A DNA stretch of 46,365 nucleotides, taken from contig CAJUFU010000012.1 of the NCBI GenBank assembly GCA_910585555.1, positions 14,782 to 61,146 of the forward strand, given 5' to 3'. Made by a program: the position numbers and the translations under genes. Source of the DNA: an uncultured Lachnospiraceae bacterium (GTDB lineage Bacteria; Bacillota; Clostridia; Lachnospirales; Lachnospiraceae). Below the pieces are notes generated by a model. It did no database searches and was not told the origin of the DNA. It saw nothing but the letters and a program-made list of their open reading frames with translations. Below, in pieces: positions 31,112 to 40,735 of the stretch; position 1 is the first letter of the stretch; each line of letters begins with the position of its first letter.

Positions 31112-32464
31112 TTATTTCTTCCTGAACTTTGCCATAAAAAATCCATCCGTCCTATGCACGCCCGGCAAAAGCTGCAGGGTCTCCTCCTTGCTATCCTGCC
31201 ATAATATCTTTGGCAGAAATTCCGCCATGCTCACTTTCTCCATGGCAAACTCCTGACAAATCCACGCCGCCATCTTTTCATTCTCTGCAGGGTTCATGGT
31301 ACAGGTACTGTACATCATAACACCGCCAGGTTTTATATAATGTACCACATTGGTGATAATCTCTCTTTGCAGCCGGTTTATCTCCTGTATAGACTCCTGG
31401 GTCACCCTGTATTTGATATCCTGCTTCCTGCCGATGACTCCAAGCCCTGAACAGGGAACATCGGCAAGCAGCACATCCGCCTTACCCACAAGCGAGGTAT
31501 CCAATATGCGCCCATCCTGCACCCTGATGCAGACATTCTCTACACCGAGTCTTTTCCTGTTCTCCTCTATTTTATCTGTCTTATAGCTGGTCACATCACA
31601 GGCAATCACCTGCCCTGTGCCCGCCAGTTTATCAGCCGCATGTAAGGCCTTGCCTCCCGGCGCCGCACAGACATCTATCACCGTATCTCCTGGGCGGATG
31701 CCCGCCGCTTCCACCACCAGCATGGAACTGACATCCTGTACCGCAAAAAGGCCTTCCTCATATCCCGCCATCCTGCGGATGCCATCCGCTTTCTCTATCT
31801 CGGCCGCGTATGGCAGATAGGGATGACGCAAAGCCCGGATGCCCGCCTTTCTCCATGCACTGATCAGCCGCTCAATCTCCTCATCTTTCAAGTTTTCCCG
31901 CAGCCTAATGCCTACCGGCTGACTTTCCAGATAGGCCTGCAGAATTTTTTCACAGGAAGCCTGACCGTAAGCCTCCACAAAATGTTCCACCAGCCACATA
32001 GGCATGGAATAATACACTGACAGATATTCCAGACAGGACGTTTCCCGGTCTGGATAAGTGATTTCTTCCCGTCCCCTTGCAATATTTCTAAGAACCCCGT
32101 TCACATAGCCCTGCAATGCCTGAAACTTCCTCTTCTTGGCAAGCTTTACCGCCTCGTTGCAGACCGCCGCATCCGGCACATGCTCCATAAACAAAAGCTG
32201 GTATGTACTCATGCGCAAAAGCTCACGGATAAGCGGCTTCATCTTATGCACGGGAGTCTTGGAATACAGATTCAACACATAGTCAATCTGTATCCTGCGC
32301 TCAATGCATCCCTCACTCACCCGTTTGATAAAAGCCTTCTCCCGGCTGTCCAGATAATCATATTTATCCAGCACAGCCGTGATCAAAATATTGCTGTATT
32401 CTTTTTGTCCGGATACTTCCAGTAATATATCCAGTATAATCTCTCTTCCGTTCATATCAGTCAT
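31112..32464 (-). CDS. rsmB: 16S rRNA (cytosine(967)-C(5))-methyltransferase
   Basis: RsmB makes m5C967 in 16S rRNA. The N-terminal third is the NusB-like RNA-binding helical domain (REIILDILLEV ... EKAFIKRVSEG). The C-terminal part is the SAM fold with VIDVCAAPGGKALHAADKL, the acceptor motif LLADVPCSGLGVIGR and the catalytic YSTCTMNPAENE. I placed the start at the ATG 32464, which overlaps the yugP stop by 8 bp; the ATG at 32455 is equally possible. The frame continues to a TTG further upstream that lacks support. Product about 450 residues, as usual. Confidence 0.94.
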   Translation of the reverse strand: MTDMNGREIILDILLEVSGQKEYSNILITAVLDKYDYLDSREKAFIKRVSEGCIERRIQIDYVLNLYSKTPVHKMKPLIRELLRMSTYQLLFMEHVPDAAVCNEAVKLAKKRKFQALQGYVNGVLRNIARGREEITYPDRETSCLEYLSVYYSMPMWLVEHFVEAYGQASCEKILQAYLESQPVGIRLRENLKDEEIERLISAWRKAGIRALRHPYLPYAAEIEKADGIRRMAGYEEGLFAVQDVSSMLVVEAAGIRPGDTVIDVCAAPGGKALHAADKLAGTGQVIACDVTSYKTDKIEENRKRLGVENVCIRVQDGRILDTSLVGKADVLLADVPCSGLGVIGRKQDIKYRVTQESIQEINRLQREIITNVVHYIKPGGVMMYSTCTMNPAENEKMAAWICQEFAMEKVSMAEFLPKILWQDSKEETLQLLPGVHRTDGFFMAKFRKK

Positions 32465-33167
32465 TGTCCCGTCTGCCAAACAAAAGTACCAGCCTTAGTA
32501 ACTGCAGAATTGCCGATGCAGCAGCCGCCACATAGGTCAATGCCGCCGCATGTAATACTTTCCGGCAGCCACTTACTTCATCCCGCTCCATCATCCCGTA
32601 ATCGCCAAGCATGGCAAGGGCACGGCCGGAAGCATTAAACTCCACCGGCAGTGTCACCACCTGAAAAAGTACTGCCAGCGCAAATACCCAGATACCAATC
32701 TGAATCAACATCTGGTTCATGCCCAGGACGGCCCCCAGAATGATTAACGGAATCCCCGCCCTGGACCCAATGTTGGCCGCCGGCACAAGAGCAGAACGGA
32801 TTTTCAGTGGCCCATACTCCCGTTGATGCTGCACCGCATGACCGCATTCGTGAGCAGCAACCCCAATGGCCGCAATAGACGTGGAACCATATACGGCATC
32901 AGAAAGCCTCAGTACTTTATGGGCCGGGTCATAGTGATCTGTCAGCCTTCCGCCCACATGCTCAATCCGGACATCAAAGATGCCGGACATTCCCAGAATC
33001 TTCTGTGCCGCCTGCGCTCCTGTCATCCCTGTACGGCTTCGCACTTTTGCATATTTACTGTAGGTGGAATTGACCCGCATCTGTGCATAAAGGCACAGAA
33101 CTGCCCCAATTAACACCAACATATATGTGGGGTCAAAATAATAACCATAGTATCCGTAATGTCCCAT
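32457..33167 (-). CDS. Membrane zinc metallopeptidase, YugP family
   Basis: A 236-residue protein of the neutral zinc metallopeptidase family typified by B. subtilis YugP. A Gly/Tyr-rich N-terminus leads to a TM helix at about 14-29, then a soluble part with the zinc motif AAHECGHAVQHQ (HExxH, near residue 106), followed by hydrophobic segments at about 130-170 and 205-228. VEFNASGRALAML and the C-terminal half match the family. The physiological substrate is not known. It is often found in this fmt-rsmB interval in Firmicutes. The start has AAAGGGTG upstream. Confidence 0.9.
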   Translation of the reverse strand: MGHYGYYGYYFDPTYMLVLIGAVLCLYAQMRVNSTYSKYAKVRSRTGMTGAQAAQKILGMSGIFDVRIEHVGGRLTDHYDPAHKVLRLSDAVYGSTSIAAIGVAAHECGHAVQHQREYGPLKIRSALVPAANIGSRAGIPLIILGAVLGMNQMLIQIGIWVFALAVLFQVVTLPVEFNASGRALAMLGDYGMMERDEVSGCRKVLHAAALTYVAAAASAILQLLRLVLLFGRRDND

Positions 33168-33224
33168 ATTATCACCCTTTCCGTCTCATTTTACGTCTGG
33201 CATCCGCAATGTGTTTTCACCCTT

Positions 33225-34175
33225 TCAGCCACCCAGATGCTCCCCTGGCTTCATCGGGTATCCCAGCAGGAAATCCCGCACAGACATACGCTTCTTACCC
33301 TCCATCTGTACAGAAAGTACTTTCAGAATCCCATCTCCACACTGCACATAGAAAGCATCCTTCTCCACACGCACAATTCCGCCTGGCTCCGCCTCCAAAG
33401 GTTCCGCCAAAAGCTCCCCTGGCAGCACCGGTTCTTCCTCCCAAATCTTAAGGTTTTTCCCGCGAAATACCGTATAAGCCCCAGGCCAGGAAAGCAAGCC
33501 GCGTATCAGGCAGTCCAACTTTTCTGCCGGCATGTTCCAGTCTATCTTTCCCATGGATTTATGCAGCATCTTCGCATAACAGGATTCTTCGTCATTCTGT
33601 CTGCGGGGTGTCAGCTTTCCCGCCTCAATCTGGGGAAGTGCTTCCACGATCAATTCTGCTCCCGCTGCCGCTAATTTGTCATGGAGCGAGTCTCCGGTTT
33701 CTCTCTTGTCAATCTCCACTTCCTTCTGCAGCAGCATATCTCCTGTATCCAGTCCCTTGTCCATCTGCATGATGGTGACGCCGGTCTTTTTCTCTCCATC
33801 GATAATCGCCCACTGAATAGGCCCTGCCCCTCTGTATTTTGGCAGAAGAGAGGCATGAATATTCACGCATCCGTACTTTGGCATGGCCAATATCTCCTCT
33901 GACAAAATCTGGCCGAAAGCCGCCACCACAAAAATATCCGCCTCATACTCCCGCAATATCTTCACGGCCTCCGGCGCCTTTATTTTCACTGGCTGGAACA
34001 CCGGAATCGCATGTGCCATAGCACAAATCTTTACCGGCGTCATCTGCAGTTCCTTCCCCCTGCCCTTAGGCTTATCCGGCTGGGTCACCACCGATACTAC
34101 CTGATGTCCTGCCTCTATAATCTTCTCCAGCGCACCCACCGCAAATTCTGGCGTTCCCATAAATACAATCTTCAT
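33225..34175 (-). CDS. fmt: Methionyl-tRNA formyltransferase
   Basis: Fmt formylates initiator Met-tRNA with 10-formyl-THF. Visible: MKIVFMGTPEFAVGALEKII at the N-terminus, the catalytic NIHASLLPKYRGAGPIQWAI near residue 108, and DTGDML after it. I chose the ATG at 34175 (316 residues, normal), since it begins the family sequence and has GGAGG about 9 nt upstream. The 13 residues open before it are not conserved. It is 48 bp after def, the usual pair, since Def removes what Fmt adds. Confidence 0.96.
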   Translation of the reverse strand: MKIVFMGTPEFAVGALEKIIEAGHQVVSVVTQPDKPKGRGKELQMTPVKICAMAHAIPVFQPVKIKAPEAVKILREYEADIFVVAAFGQILSEEILAMPKYGCVNIHASLLPKYRGAGPIQWAIIDGEKKTGVTIMQMDKGLDTGDMLLQKEVEIDKRETGDSLHDKLAAAGAELIVEALPQIEAGKLTPRRQNDEESCYAKMLHKSMGKIDWNMPAEKLDCLIRGLLSWPGAYTVFRGKNLKIWEEEPVLPGELLAEPLEAEPGGIVRVEKDAFYVQCGDGILKVLSVQMEGKKRMSVRDFLLGYPMKPGEHLGG

Positions 34176-34223
34176 CTTACCAAACCTCCGTGATATCCCG
34201 CAGGGATATCTCAAATGCCTGCC

Positions 34224-34709
34224 CTAGTCATCGTCCTCATTCTCCAGATCTTCCGTATCCATAAGGGGCCCCTCTACCTTCTCCACATAAAGATGTCCTT
34301 CCAGGTGATCTAGTTCGTGACAGATAGCTCTGGCCAGCAGTTCAGTCCCTTCTATTTCAAAAGGGTTCATATTCTCATCATAAGCCACAGCCTTAACATA
34401 ATTGGGTCTTTTTACATGGCCTGTCTTACCCGGAACACTTAAGCAACCTTCATATCCTTCCTGCTCTCCGCTGGTTTCTAAAATCTTGGGATTAATCATT
34501 AACAGAGGATCCTCCCCCGTGACGTCAATGACTACGATTCTTTTTAAAATACCCACCTGAGGCGCCGCAAGTCCCACCCCGTTGGCTTCATACAGGGTCT
34601 CAAACATATCGTCGATCAAATCCTGTACCCTGGGCGTAATCTCCGCCACCTCTTTACACTGTTTCGTCAAAACCGGATCCCCGATCTCCCTGATTTTTCT
34701 GGTTGCCAT
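34224..34709 (-). CDS. def: Peptide deformylase
   Basis: Def removes the formyl group from nascent proteins. The three metal/catalytic motifs are complete: GVGLAAPQ, EGCLSVPG and HELDHLEG, of the type 1 length pattern. The 161-residue protein ends in an acidic tail (DTEDLENEDDD). GGGAGGAAGG precedes the ATG at 34709. It lies 21 bp after priA and 48 bp before fmt. Confidence 0.97.
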   Translation of the reverse strand: MATRKIREIGDPVLTKQCKEVAEITPRVQDLIDDMFETLYEANGVGLAAPQVGILKRIVVIDVTGEDPLLMINPKILETSGEQEGYEGCLSVPGKTGHVKRPNYVKAVAYDENMNPFEIEGTELLARAICHELDHLEGHLYVEKVEGPLMDTEDLENEDDD

Positions 34710-34730
34710 ATCTTCCCTTCCTCCCTTTTT

Positions 34731-36968
34731 CTAATATGTACTCATGGGATCAAAATCAAACTGTACCGTCTGATTTTTCAATTCCTGTTTTTTACAAAAT
34801 GTTTCCAATCTATCCTTTGCTTCCACAAGTACCTGATAGTCTTCATGCCGCACATAGAAAATATGGCGGTAAAGATCATTCAGCTTGCTGATGGCAGCAT
34901 CTGTGGGCCCGATCACCCGAAGTCCATCCCACTCTTTCATCTCTTTATTGACCAAATCAGTCATTTTTTCGCTCAATATTTTTCCTTGTTCCTGTATCTG
35001 AGAAACGATAAGTACCGCAAGCATATGCGCCACTGGCGGATACTGCAGTAAATCCCGATAAGCTATCTCTTCCTCATAAAATCCCTGATAATCCTGCTTT
35101 GCAGCATGTACTATGCTGTAATGTTCCGGCTGATAAGTCTGTATCACCACTTCTCCAGGTTTCTCTCCCCGTCCTGCACGGCCCGCCGCCTGCGTCAGCA
35201 GCTGGAAAGTGCGCTCTCCCGCCCGATAATCATTCTGATTGAGGGATAAATCTGCCGCCAGCACCCCCACCAGCGTCACATTGGGAAAATCGTGTCCTTT
35301 CACAATCATCTGTGTCCCCAACAGAATATCCGCCTTCTCATCCGCAAAAGCCGATAAAATCTTTTCGTAACTTTCCTTGGTACGGGTGGTATCCGCATCC
35401 ATGCGCAGTACCCTGGCCTTGGGAAATTCCCGATGAATCGCCTCCTCGATCTGTTCTGTCCCTGCCTTAAATCCCATCAGATACTTAGACCCGCAGGAGG
35501 GACAATTCCTCTTCTTTGGTTCTTCATAGCCGCAGTAATGGCACACCATATAGCCGTTTCTATGTTCCGAGAGGGAGACATCACAGTGAGGGCATTTCAT
35601 CACATGGCCGCAGGCCCTGCAGGAAACAAACCCTGCATATCCCCTGCGGTTTAAGAAAAGAATAATCTGCTCTTTAGACCGCAGACGCCCTTCCATCAGT
35701 TCCTTTAATTTCCTGCCAAACACCGAGCGGTTTCCCTGCTTTAATTCCTCCCGCAGATCTACGGTCCACACTCTGGGCAGCAGACTTTGCCCGGGCCGGT
35801 CTAACATTTCGTATAATTTATATTCTCCCAGTCTGGCCCGATAATATGCCTCCAGGGAAGGGGTGGCGGAACCAAGCACCACACTTGCCCCGTATAAAGA
35901 AGCAATCTGTATAGCTGTTTCCCTGGCATGATATTTGGGACTGGACTCACTCTTATAACTGCTCTCATGTTCCTCATCTATGACGATGACGCCCAGATTG
36001 GCAAAGGGGGTAAACAGGGCCGATCTGGGGCCTATGATCACATCAATCTCCCCCGCCTTTGCCCTCTCTATCTGATCGTATTTCTCCCCCATGGATAACG
36101 TGGAATTCATTACCGACACCCTGTCGCCAAACCTTTTATAAAAACGCAGCAGCGTCTGATAGGTCAGCGCAATCTCCGGAATCAGCACAATGGCCTGCTT
36201 TCCCATGGCAATCATCTGTTCTATGATACCCAGATACACTTCTGTTTTACCGCTTCCGGTGACCCCGTGTATCAGATAAGTCCCCGGATTTCCCGCCCGG
36301 TAATCTGATACCACATCCTCAATAATCTGCGTCTGTATCCCGCTTAAACGCGGTCTTTCCTCCTCCCGGCTCATCTGCCTGACCGGATTCCGGTAATAGG
36401 ATTCCCGCTCTATTCTGAGATATCCCTGCTTCTCCAATGCCTGTAAAGCCGCCGGTGCCACATTTAACTTCTGCCTCACCAGCTCATAGGGCAGCTCCTC
36501 CTCCATAAGAAGCGCCTCTAACGCTCTTACTCTGGCCGTCTGATGTTTCTGCCTGCACTGTTCGATTACTGCCTGCAGCGCTTGTGCCTCTATACAGCGC
36601 ACAATCTTCTTTTTCTCCAGCTGCTTTAACTTCTGCTTCACTGGCAGAACTGTCTTTAAAGCTGTGATCATGGTAGAACCGTACTGCCTCTTTAACCAAT
36701 AAGCAATCCGAATCTGCCTGCCCTCTACAGAAATTCCCTTCTCATCCACAGAGGTAATCTCCTTTATCTTATCCACAGGATACTCTGTCTCATTGGTAAT
36801 ATCTACCACATAACCCACTTTATCCTGGTTGCCCCTGCCAAAAGGCACATGCACTCTCATGCCGGGACAAATGATATCTCTAAGCGCCTGCGGAATTTTA
36901 TATTGAAAGGGTCTGTCTACTTTTTCGTGGGATATGTCCACAATAATATCCGCATATATACCACTCAC
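34731..36968 (-). CDS. priA: Primosomal replication-restart helicase PriA
   Basis: PriA reloads the replisome at stalled forks. The 3'BD N-terminal domain (ADIIVDISHEKVDRPFQYKIP) is followed by Walker A HGVTGSGKTEVYL, the DEEH box, the paired zinc motifs CRACGHVMKCPHC and CHYCGYEEPKKRNCPSC, and helicase motifs QAAGRAGRG. The frame opens at an ATG at 37010, but the GTG at 36968 is preceded by a very strong GGAGGAGGGG 8 nt away. It also gives the same N-terminal length as B. subtilis PriA (about 5 residues before the AxxIVD core), so I take it as the start (745 residues). The murE stop lies 47 bp upstream. Confidence 0.94.
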   Translation of the reverse strand: MSGIYADIIVDISHEKVDRPFQYKIPQALRDIICPGMRVHVPFGRGNQDKVGYVVDITNETEYPVDKIKEITSVDEKGISVEGRQIRIAYWLKRQYGSTMITALKTVLPVKQKLKQLEKKKIVRCIEAQALQAVIEQCRQKHQTARVRALEALLMEEELPYELVRQKLNVAPAALQALEKQGYLRIERESYYRNPVRQMSREEERPRLSGIQTQIIEDVVSDYRAGNPGTYLIHGVTGSGKTEVYLGIIEQMIAMGKQAIVLIPEIALTYQTLLRFYKRFGDRVSVMNSTLSMGEKYDQIERAKAGEIDVIIGPRSALFTPFANLGVIVIDEEHESSYKSESSPKYHARETAIQIASLYGASVVLGSATPSLEAYYRARLGEYKLYEMLDRPGQSLLPRVWTVDLREELKQGNRSVFGRKLKELMEGRLRSKEQIILFLNRRGYAGFVSCRACGHVMKCPHCDVSLSEHRNGYMVCHYCGYEEPKKRNCPSCGSKYLMGFKAGTEQIEEAIHREFPKARVLRMDADTTRTKESYEKILSAFADEKADILLGTQMIVKGHDFPNVTLVGVLAADLSLNQNDYRAGERTFQLLTQAAGRAGRGEKPGEVVIQTYQPEHYSIVHAAKQDYQGFYEEEIAYRDLLQYPPVAHMLAVLIVSQIQEQGKILSEKMTDLVNKEMKEWDGLRVIGPTDAAISKLNDLYRHIFYVRHEDYQVLVEAKDRLETFCKKQELKNQTVQFDFDPMSTY

Positions 36969-37015
36969 GAAGATGTCCCCTCCTCCCGCTTTGTCTTGTG
37001 CCATAGGCATATTGC

Positions 37016-38491
37016 TTATCCTTTTTGACGCTCCTCAAGAATCTCCTGAATCAAAACTCTTTCATCCATCGGATATTTGACACCGTTAATCTCCTGATAA
37101 TCCTCATGCCCTTTGCCCGCCAGCACAATGATATCACCCGGCTCGCCATGGTCTATGGCATAGGCAATGGCCTCTTTCCTGTCGCAGATTTCCACGTACT
37201 TTCCCGCTGTCCTGCCGATACCAATCTTAATATCATCTATAATATCCTGAGGCTGTTCGCAACGTGGATTATCGGACGTAATAATGGTCAAATCCGCCAT
37301 ACTGCCGCTGACCTCCCCCATCTCATATCGTCTGGACTTGGCGCGGTTGCCGCCGCAGCCAAAAAGACAGACCAGACGGTGGGGATGATATGCCCGCATG
37401 GTTGTCAAAAGGCTCTTCAAAGCCATGGCATTATGGGCATAGTCAATCATCAGTGTAAAATCATCCGACACCTTGACCATCTCCGTCCTGCCCTTGACCT
37501 TTGCCCCAAGAAGCGCTGCCTTGATGTTCTCCTCCTGCACTCCGAAATGTCTGCAGATGGCAATCGCTGTCAGCGCGTTATAGACATTGAATTTACCCGG
37601 GGAAGCGATCTCCACCGGAAAGTCTGCCAGGCCCTTCACCTGAAAACGCATCCCCAGCCTGCCGGACGCATTTAAGAATGTGATATCCTGTGCCCGCAGA
37701 TCTGCTTTTGTGTCGATTCCATACGTTTCCAGTTTACAGCTGCATCCTTTCGTGACTGCCTCCCAGTGCTCGTCGTCCTGGTTGACGATTCCAATCCTGC
37801 ACTGCTTAAACAGCAGCCCTTTGCACCGCATATAATCTTCAAAATCCTTATGCTCGTTCTCGCCGATATGATCTGGCTCCAGATTGGTAAAAATACCGAA
37901 ATCAAAAACAAATCCCTGGGTCCTGTGCAGCATCAGCCCCTGAGAGGATACTTCCATTACCACTGTATCGCATCCGGCATCCGCCATCTGTCTGAAATAC
38001 TTCTGTATCAGATAAGACTGGGGCGTGGTATTCTCCGCATGGATATGGGTATCCCCGATAATGACTTCTATCGTACCGATCAGCCCCACATGTCTGCCCG
38101 CCTGCTCTAAAATCGATTTGACTAGATAGGTTGTGGTGGTCTTGCCCTTTGTCCCGGTGATACCGATAATCTGCATTTTTTCTGCCGGATACTCAAAATA
38201 AGCCGCTGAGATAAACGCCATGGCATAGCGGGTATCCTCCACCCTGATTACCGTCACACAAGCCCCCTCTGGCAGTGATACTTCCCGCTCCACAAGAAGC
38301 ACTGCCGCACCGGCTTTCACCGCATCTTCCGCATAGACATGCCCATCCGCCTTAGCGCCCGGAATACAGACAAACATACAGTCTGCCGTCACTTTGCGGG
38401 AGTCATAAATAATATCTGAAACATCCCTGTCTAACGTGCCTCGAACACACTCATAAGTAATCTTTTCCAGTAACTTACTAAGTAACGCCAT
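37016..38491 (-). CDS. murE: UDP-N-acetylmuramoyl-L-alanyl-D-glutamate--2,6-diaminopimelate ligase
   Basis: MurE adds the third residue of the stem peptide. ATP loop GITGTKGKTTTTYLV near residue 113, VMEVSSQGL, TNLEPDHIGEN, and the substrate motif SDNPRCEQP. DNPR is the motif of meso-diaminopimelate-adding MurE (lysine-adding enzymes have a different motif), so this cell probably has DAP-type peptidoglycan. Length 491 is normal. AAAGGAG precedes the ATG. It is not in the dcw operon at the left of the window but leads the priA string. Confidence 0.94.
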   Translation of the reverse strand: MALLSKLLEKITYECVRGTLDRDVSDIIYDSRKVTADCMFVCIPGAKADGHVYAEDAVKAGAAVLLVEREVSLPEGACVTVIRVEDTRYAMAFISAAYFEYPAEKMQIIGITGTKGKTTTTYLVKSILEQAGRHVGLIGTIEVIIGDTHIHAENTTPQSYLIQKYFRQMADAGCDTVVMEVSSQGLMLHRTQGFVFDFGIFTNLEPDHIGENEHKDFEDYMRCKGLLFKQCRIGIVNQDDEHWEAVTKGCSCKLETYGIDTKADLRAQDITFLNASGRLGMRFQVKGLADFPVEIASPGKFNVYNALTAIAICRHFGVQEENIKAALLGAKVKGRTEMVKVSDDFTLMIDYAHNAMALKSLLTTMRAYHPHRLVCLFGCGGNRAKSRRYEMGEVSGSMADLTIITSDNPRCEQPQDIIDDIKIGIGRTAGKYVEICDRKEAIAYAIDHGEPGDIIVLAGKGHEDYQEINGVKYPMDERVLIQEILEERQKG

Positions 38492-38521
38492 ATGTTTTCT
38501 CCTTTATCAAATCCTCTTAAT

Positions 38522-38550
38522 AAGATAGCATGAAAACCTTATCTTTTCAA
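38522..38550 (-). promoter_or_regulatory. Predicted promoter of the murE-priA string
   Basis: Minus strand TTGAAA (38545-38550), a 17-bp spacer, TATCTT (38522-38527), followed by a leader of about 25 nt containing AAAGGAG. Confidence 0.5.
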
Positions 38551-38646
38551 CTTGTGCCGCCTTTTACCGCATTTGGCGCCTTTTTTCATATTCTCTTTAA
38601 GGTTTCTTTATGTTTTTTTATTCTTTTATAACAATCTAAACACAAT

Positions 38647-38675
38647 TTGGACACAATTAAAATTTATGATAATAA
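38647..38675 (+). promoter_or_regulatory. Predicted plus-strand promoter of a candidate small RNA
   Basis: TTGGAC (38647-38652), a 17-bp spacer, TAATAA (38670-38675), in very AT-rich DNA. TTTGGA with 16 bp to GATAAT is an alternative reading. The start would fall near 38680-38682. No plus-strand gene follows within 2 kb. Confidence 0.45.
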
Positions 38676-38679
38676 ACAA

Positions 38680-38751
38680 GATAGTTGATGAATTCACTAT
38701 CTCCCCCTCATAAGAAAACTACGGAAAAGCCCGGGATGCCCCGGGTTTTTT
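38680..38751 (+). ncRNA. Candidate small RNA of about 72 nt (two hairpins, C-rich linker)
   Basis: The 362-bp gap between murE and recJ has no gene. Its plus strand shows a promoter, then a 5' hairpin (GATAGT 38680-38685 with ACTATC 38696-38701), then an unpaired linker starting TCCCCCTCATAAG, then a strong terminator stem. The C5 run could pair with Shine-Dalgarno sequences, as in known C-rich Firmicutes sRNAs. No convincing ORF is inside. The same stem may also serve recJ on the minus strand, so the sRNA reading is inference. The rest of the gap holds the murE promoter (left) and nothing I can name at 38757-38853. Confidence 0.4.
38725..38751. terminator. Strong GC-rich terminator, bidirectional
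   Basis: CCCGGG (38730-38735), a 4-nt loop, CCCGGG (38740-38745), extended by A-T pairs. Six T residues follow on the plus strand and four on the minus strand. It would end the candidate small RNA on plus and recJ on minus. Confidence 0.8.
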
Positions 38752-38853
38752 CGTTTGTCCGAAACACGTTCCTACTATCATCTTATTCACCGGTTCCAAA
38801 GCGGTTTCCCTTAAAATACAAACATGCCCACAAACTTCTCACAGCTTGCCGCA

Positions 38854-40650
38854 TCAGCAGGAATAATCCTGCATGATCATCTGCAGTTCCTCCCGTCCTT
38901 TGTACACATTGATGTCCGGATAATAGATGATGCTGATACAGATTTTGTCACTGCCTTCCCTATACAGTCTATCCACCTCCTGACTCCCGAAATGCTCTGA
39001 AAGAAAAGTATGCCAGCTTTCTAAATCCCCAAAATACATCATATCATACCGGCCTGCCTTCTCATCCTCCACACGGTATTTGCCTACGTTCCTATTCTTG
39101 CCCAAGATGCTCCCTCTTAGTATTCTGACCTGCTTCTGAGCGAAAACAGGCTTAGGATTGCCATTGCCAAAGGGTTCTAACACCGAAAGCTGTCTCACAA
39201 AATCCGTTGTCACATAGGACATAGGCATGGGTACATCAATATGTATCGTCTCCACAAAATCTTCGTTGGACAGCATACAGTGTTCATTCAGATACCTGGA
39301 AAAAGCCTCCACATTCTCCTCGGGCATAGACACACCGGCCGCCAGCTTATGCCCCCCATACTTCGTATATAATTCCTTACATTCGCTCATCTTGTCATAC
39401 ATATGATAGGCGTCTATGGACCGGCCTGACCCCTTCACGCCCTCCTGGGTCTTGGTCAGCACAAAAACCGGCTTATGATAACGTTCTCTGATACGTCCGG
39501 CAATGATTCCCGCCAAGCTCTCATGACAGTCCGGCAGATAGACCACCAGCACCTTATCTTCTTTCAGATTCGTACTCTCAATCAGCTCCACCGCCCGGTC
39601 CGTTTCTTGCAGCGTCATCCCTTTTCTGCTGTCATTTAGCTCTTTTAATTCTCCCGCAATGGCAACCGCCTGTGCCCAGTCTTTGGTACAAAACATAGAG
39701 AGCGCCCGGGCGGCAGTATCCAGACGCCCTGTCGCATTAAGGCAGGGCCCCAATACAAAGCCAATATGATACACGGACAGCCCTTTATCCTGCAGACCAT
39801 TCACCACCATCAATGCCCTGAGACCAGGATTCCTGGTCTGCTCAATCTGACGCAGACCATACTTGACGATGATGCGGTTCTCATCTGTCAATTCCATCAC
39901 GTCTCCCACCGTGGCAAAGGCTGCAAAAGCAAGCAACTCCTGTAAAATCTCCTGCACCCTCCCCAAAAGGGCCCTGCCCGCAGGTCGACGTTCCATCTTA
40001 CCCAAATAAAGCTGCATCAGTTTATAAGCCACCACCGCGCCGCAAATGCCCTTGTAGGGATACTGACAGCCGCTCTGCTTTGGGTCCACCACGGCATCCG
40101 CCTCAGGAAGCCGTTCTGTCCGGCTGCCATCAGAATCCACCTCATATGGCACCTCATGATGGTCCGTTACCACCACAGTCATGCCAAGCCTCTTTGCATA
40201 GGCAATCTGATTGGCAGCGGCAATGCCGTTGTCACAGGTCAGTATCGTATCTATGCCAGCCTCATGGGCCTCCTCGATCAGCTTATCATTCAGCCCATAA
40301 CCATCCTGAATCCGATGGGGTATCACTGCGTCCACCACCGCGCCACACTGTTCCAAACAACTGATTAAAATATAGGTTGAACACACGCCGTCAATATCAT
40401 AATCTCCGATTATCCGTATGGGAAGACCTGCTTCTGTCTTCTCACACAGAATATCCGCGGCCGCCTCTGCATCCTTTAACTCTGCCGGATTATGCAGCAG
40501 CTCCAGCGTGCCGTGCAGGAACCGTTCGATCTGTTCCTCCCCTACGATATCTCTGTTGCGGATAATCCGCGCAATCACCGGATCAATCTGAAATTTTTGT
40601 GCAATCGCATGAAAATCCGCCTTCTTGGCGGACACCATCCATTTACTCAT
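38854..40650 (-). CDS. recJ: Single-stranded-DNA-specific 5'-3' exonuclease RecJ
   Basis: RecJ degrades single-stranded DNA 5'-3' in recombination and repair. DHH-domain motifs are clear: IGDYDIDGVCS (near residue 80), TCDNGIAA, VVVTDHHEVP (near 158), DPKQ, and AFATVGDVMEL. The DHHA1 motif follows as KYGGHKLAAGVSMP, then an OB fold with ILEPFGNGNP-like VLEPFGNGNPKPVF. At 598 residues it is slightly longer than E. coli RecJ (577). GAGGTG precedes the ATG at 40650. It is transcribed alone. Confidence 0.96.
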   Translation of the reverse strand: MSKWMVSAKKADFHAIAQKFQIDPVIARIIRNRDIVGEEQIERFLHGTLELLHNPAELKDAEAAADILCEKTEAGLPIRIIGDYDIDGVCSTYILISCLEQCGAVVDAVIPHRIQDGYGLNDKLIEEAHEAGIDTILTCDNGIAAANQIAYAKRLGMTVVVTDHHEVPYEVDSDGSRTERLPEADAVVDPKQSGCQYPYKGICGAVVAYKLMQLYLGKMERRPAGRALLGRVQEILQELLAFAAFATVGDVMELTDENRIIVKYGLRQIEQTRNPGLRALMVVNGLQDKGLSVYHIGFVLGPCLNATGRLDTAARALSMFCTKDWAQAVAIAGELKELNDSRKGMTLQETDRAVELIESTNLKEDKVLVVYLPDCHESLAGIIAGRIRERYHKPVFVLTKTQEGVKGSGRSIDAYHMYDKMSECKELYTKYGGHKLAAGVSMPEENVEAFSRYLNEHCMLSNEDFVETIHIDVPMPMSYVTTDFVRQLSVLEPFGNGNPKPVFAQKQVRILRGSILGKNRNVGKYRVEDEKAGRYDMMYFGDLESWHTFLSEHFGSQEVDRLYREGSDKICISIIYYPDINVYKGREELQMIMQDYSC

Positions 40651-40735
40651 AAAAACACCTCAAAAATATGATAGAATCTTACAGATATAGACATTGTACC
40701 ATTTTCAGAGGGTAATTTATAGTACTTCATGGGGA

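Noticed and set aside
38685..38876. 63-residue plus-strand open frame in the murE-recJ gap
   Set aside because: It runs through the terminator hairpin and into recJ antisense, has no clear ribosome-binding site and poor composition.
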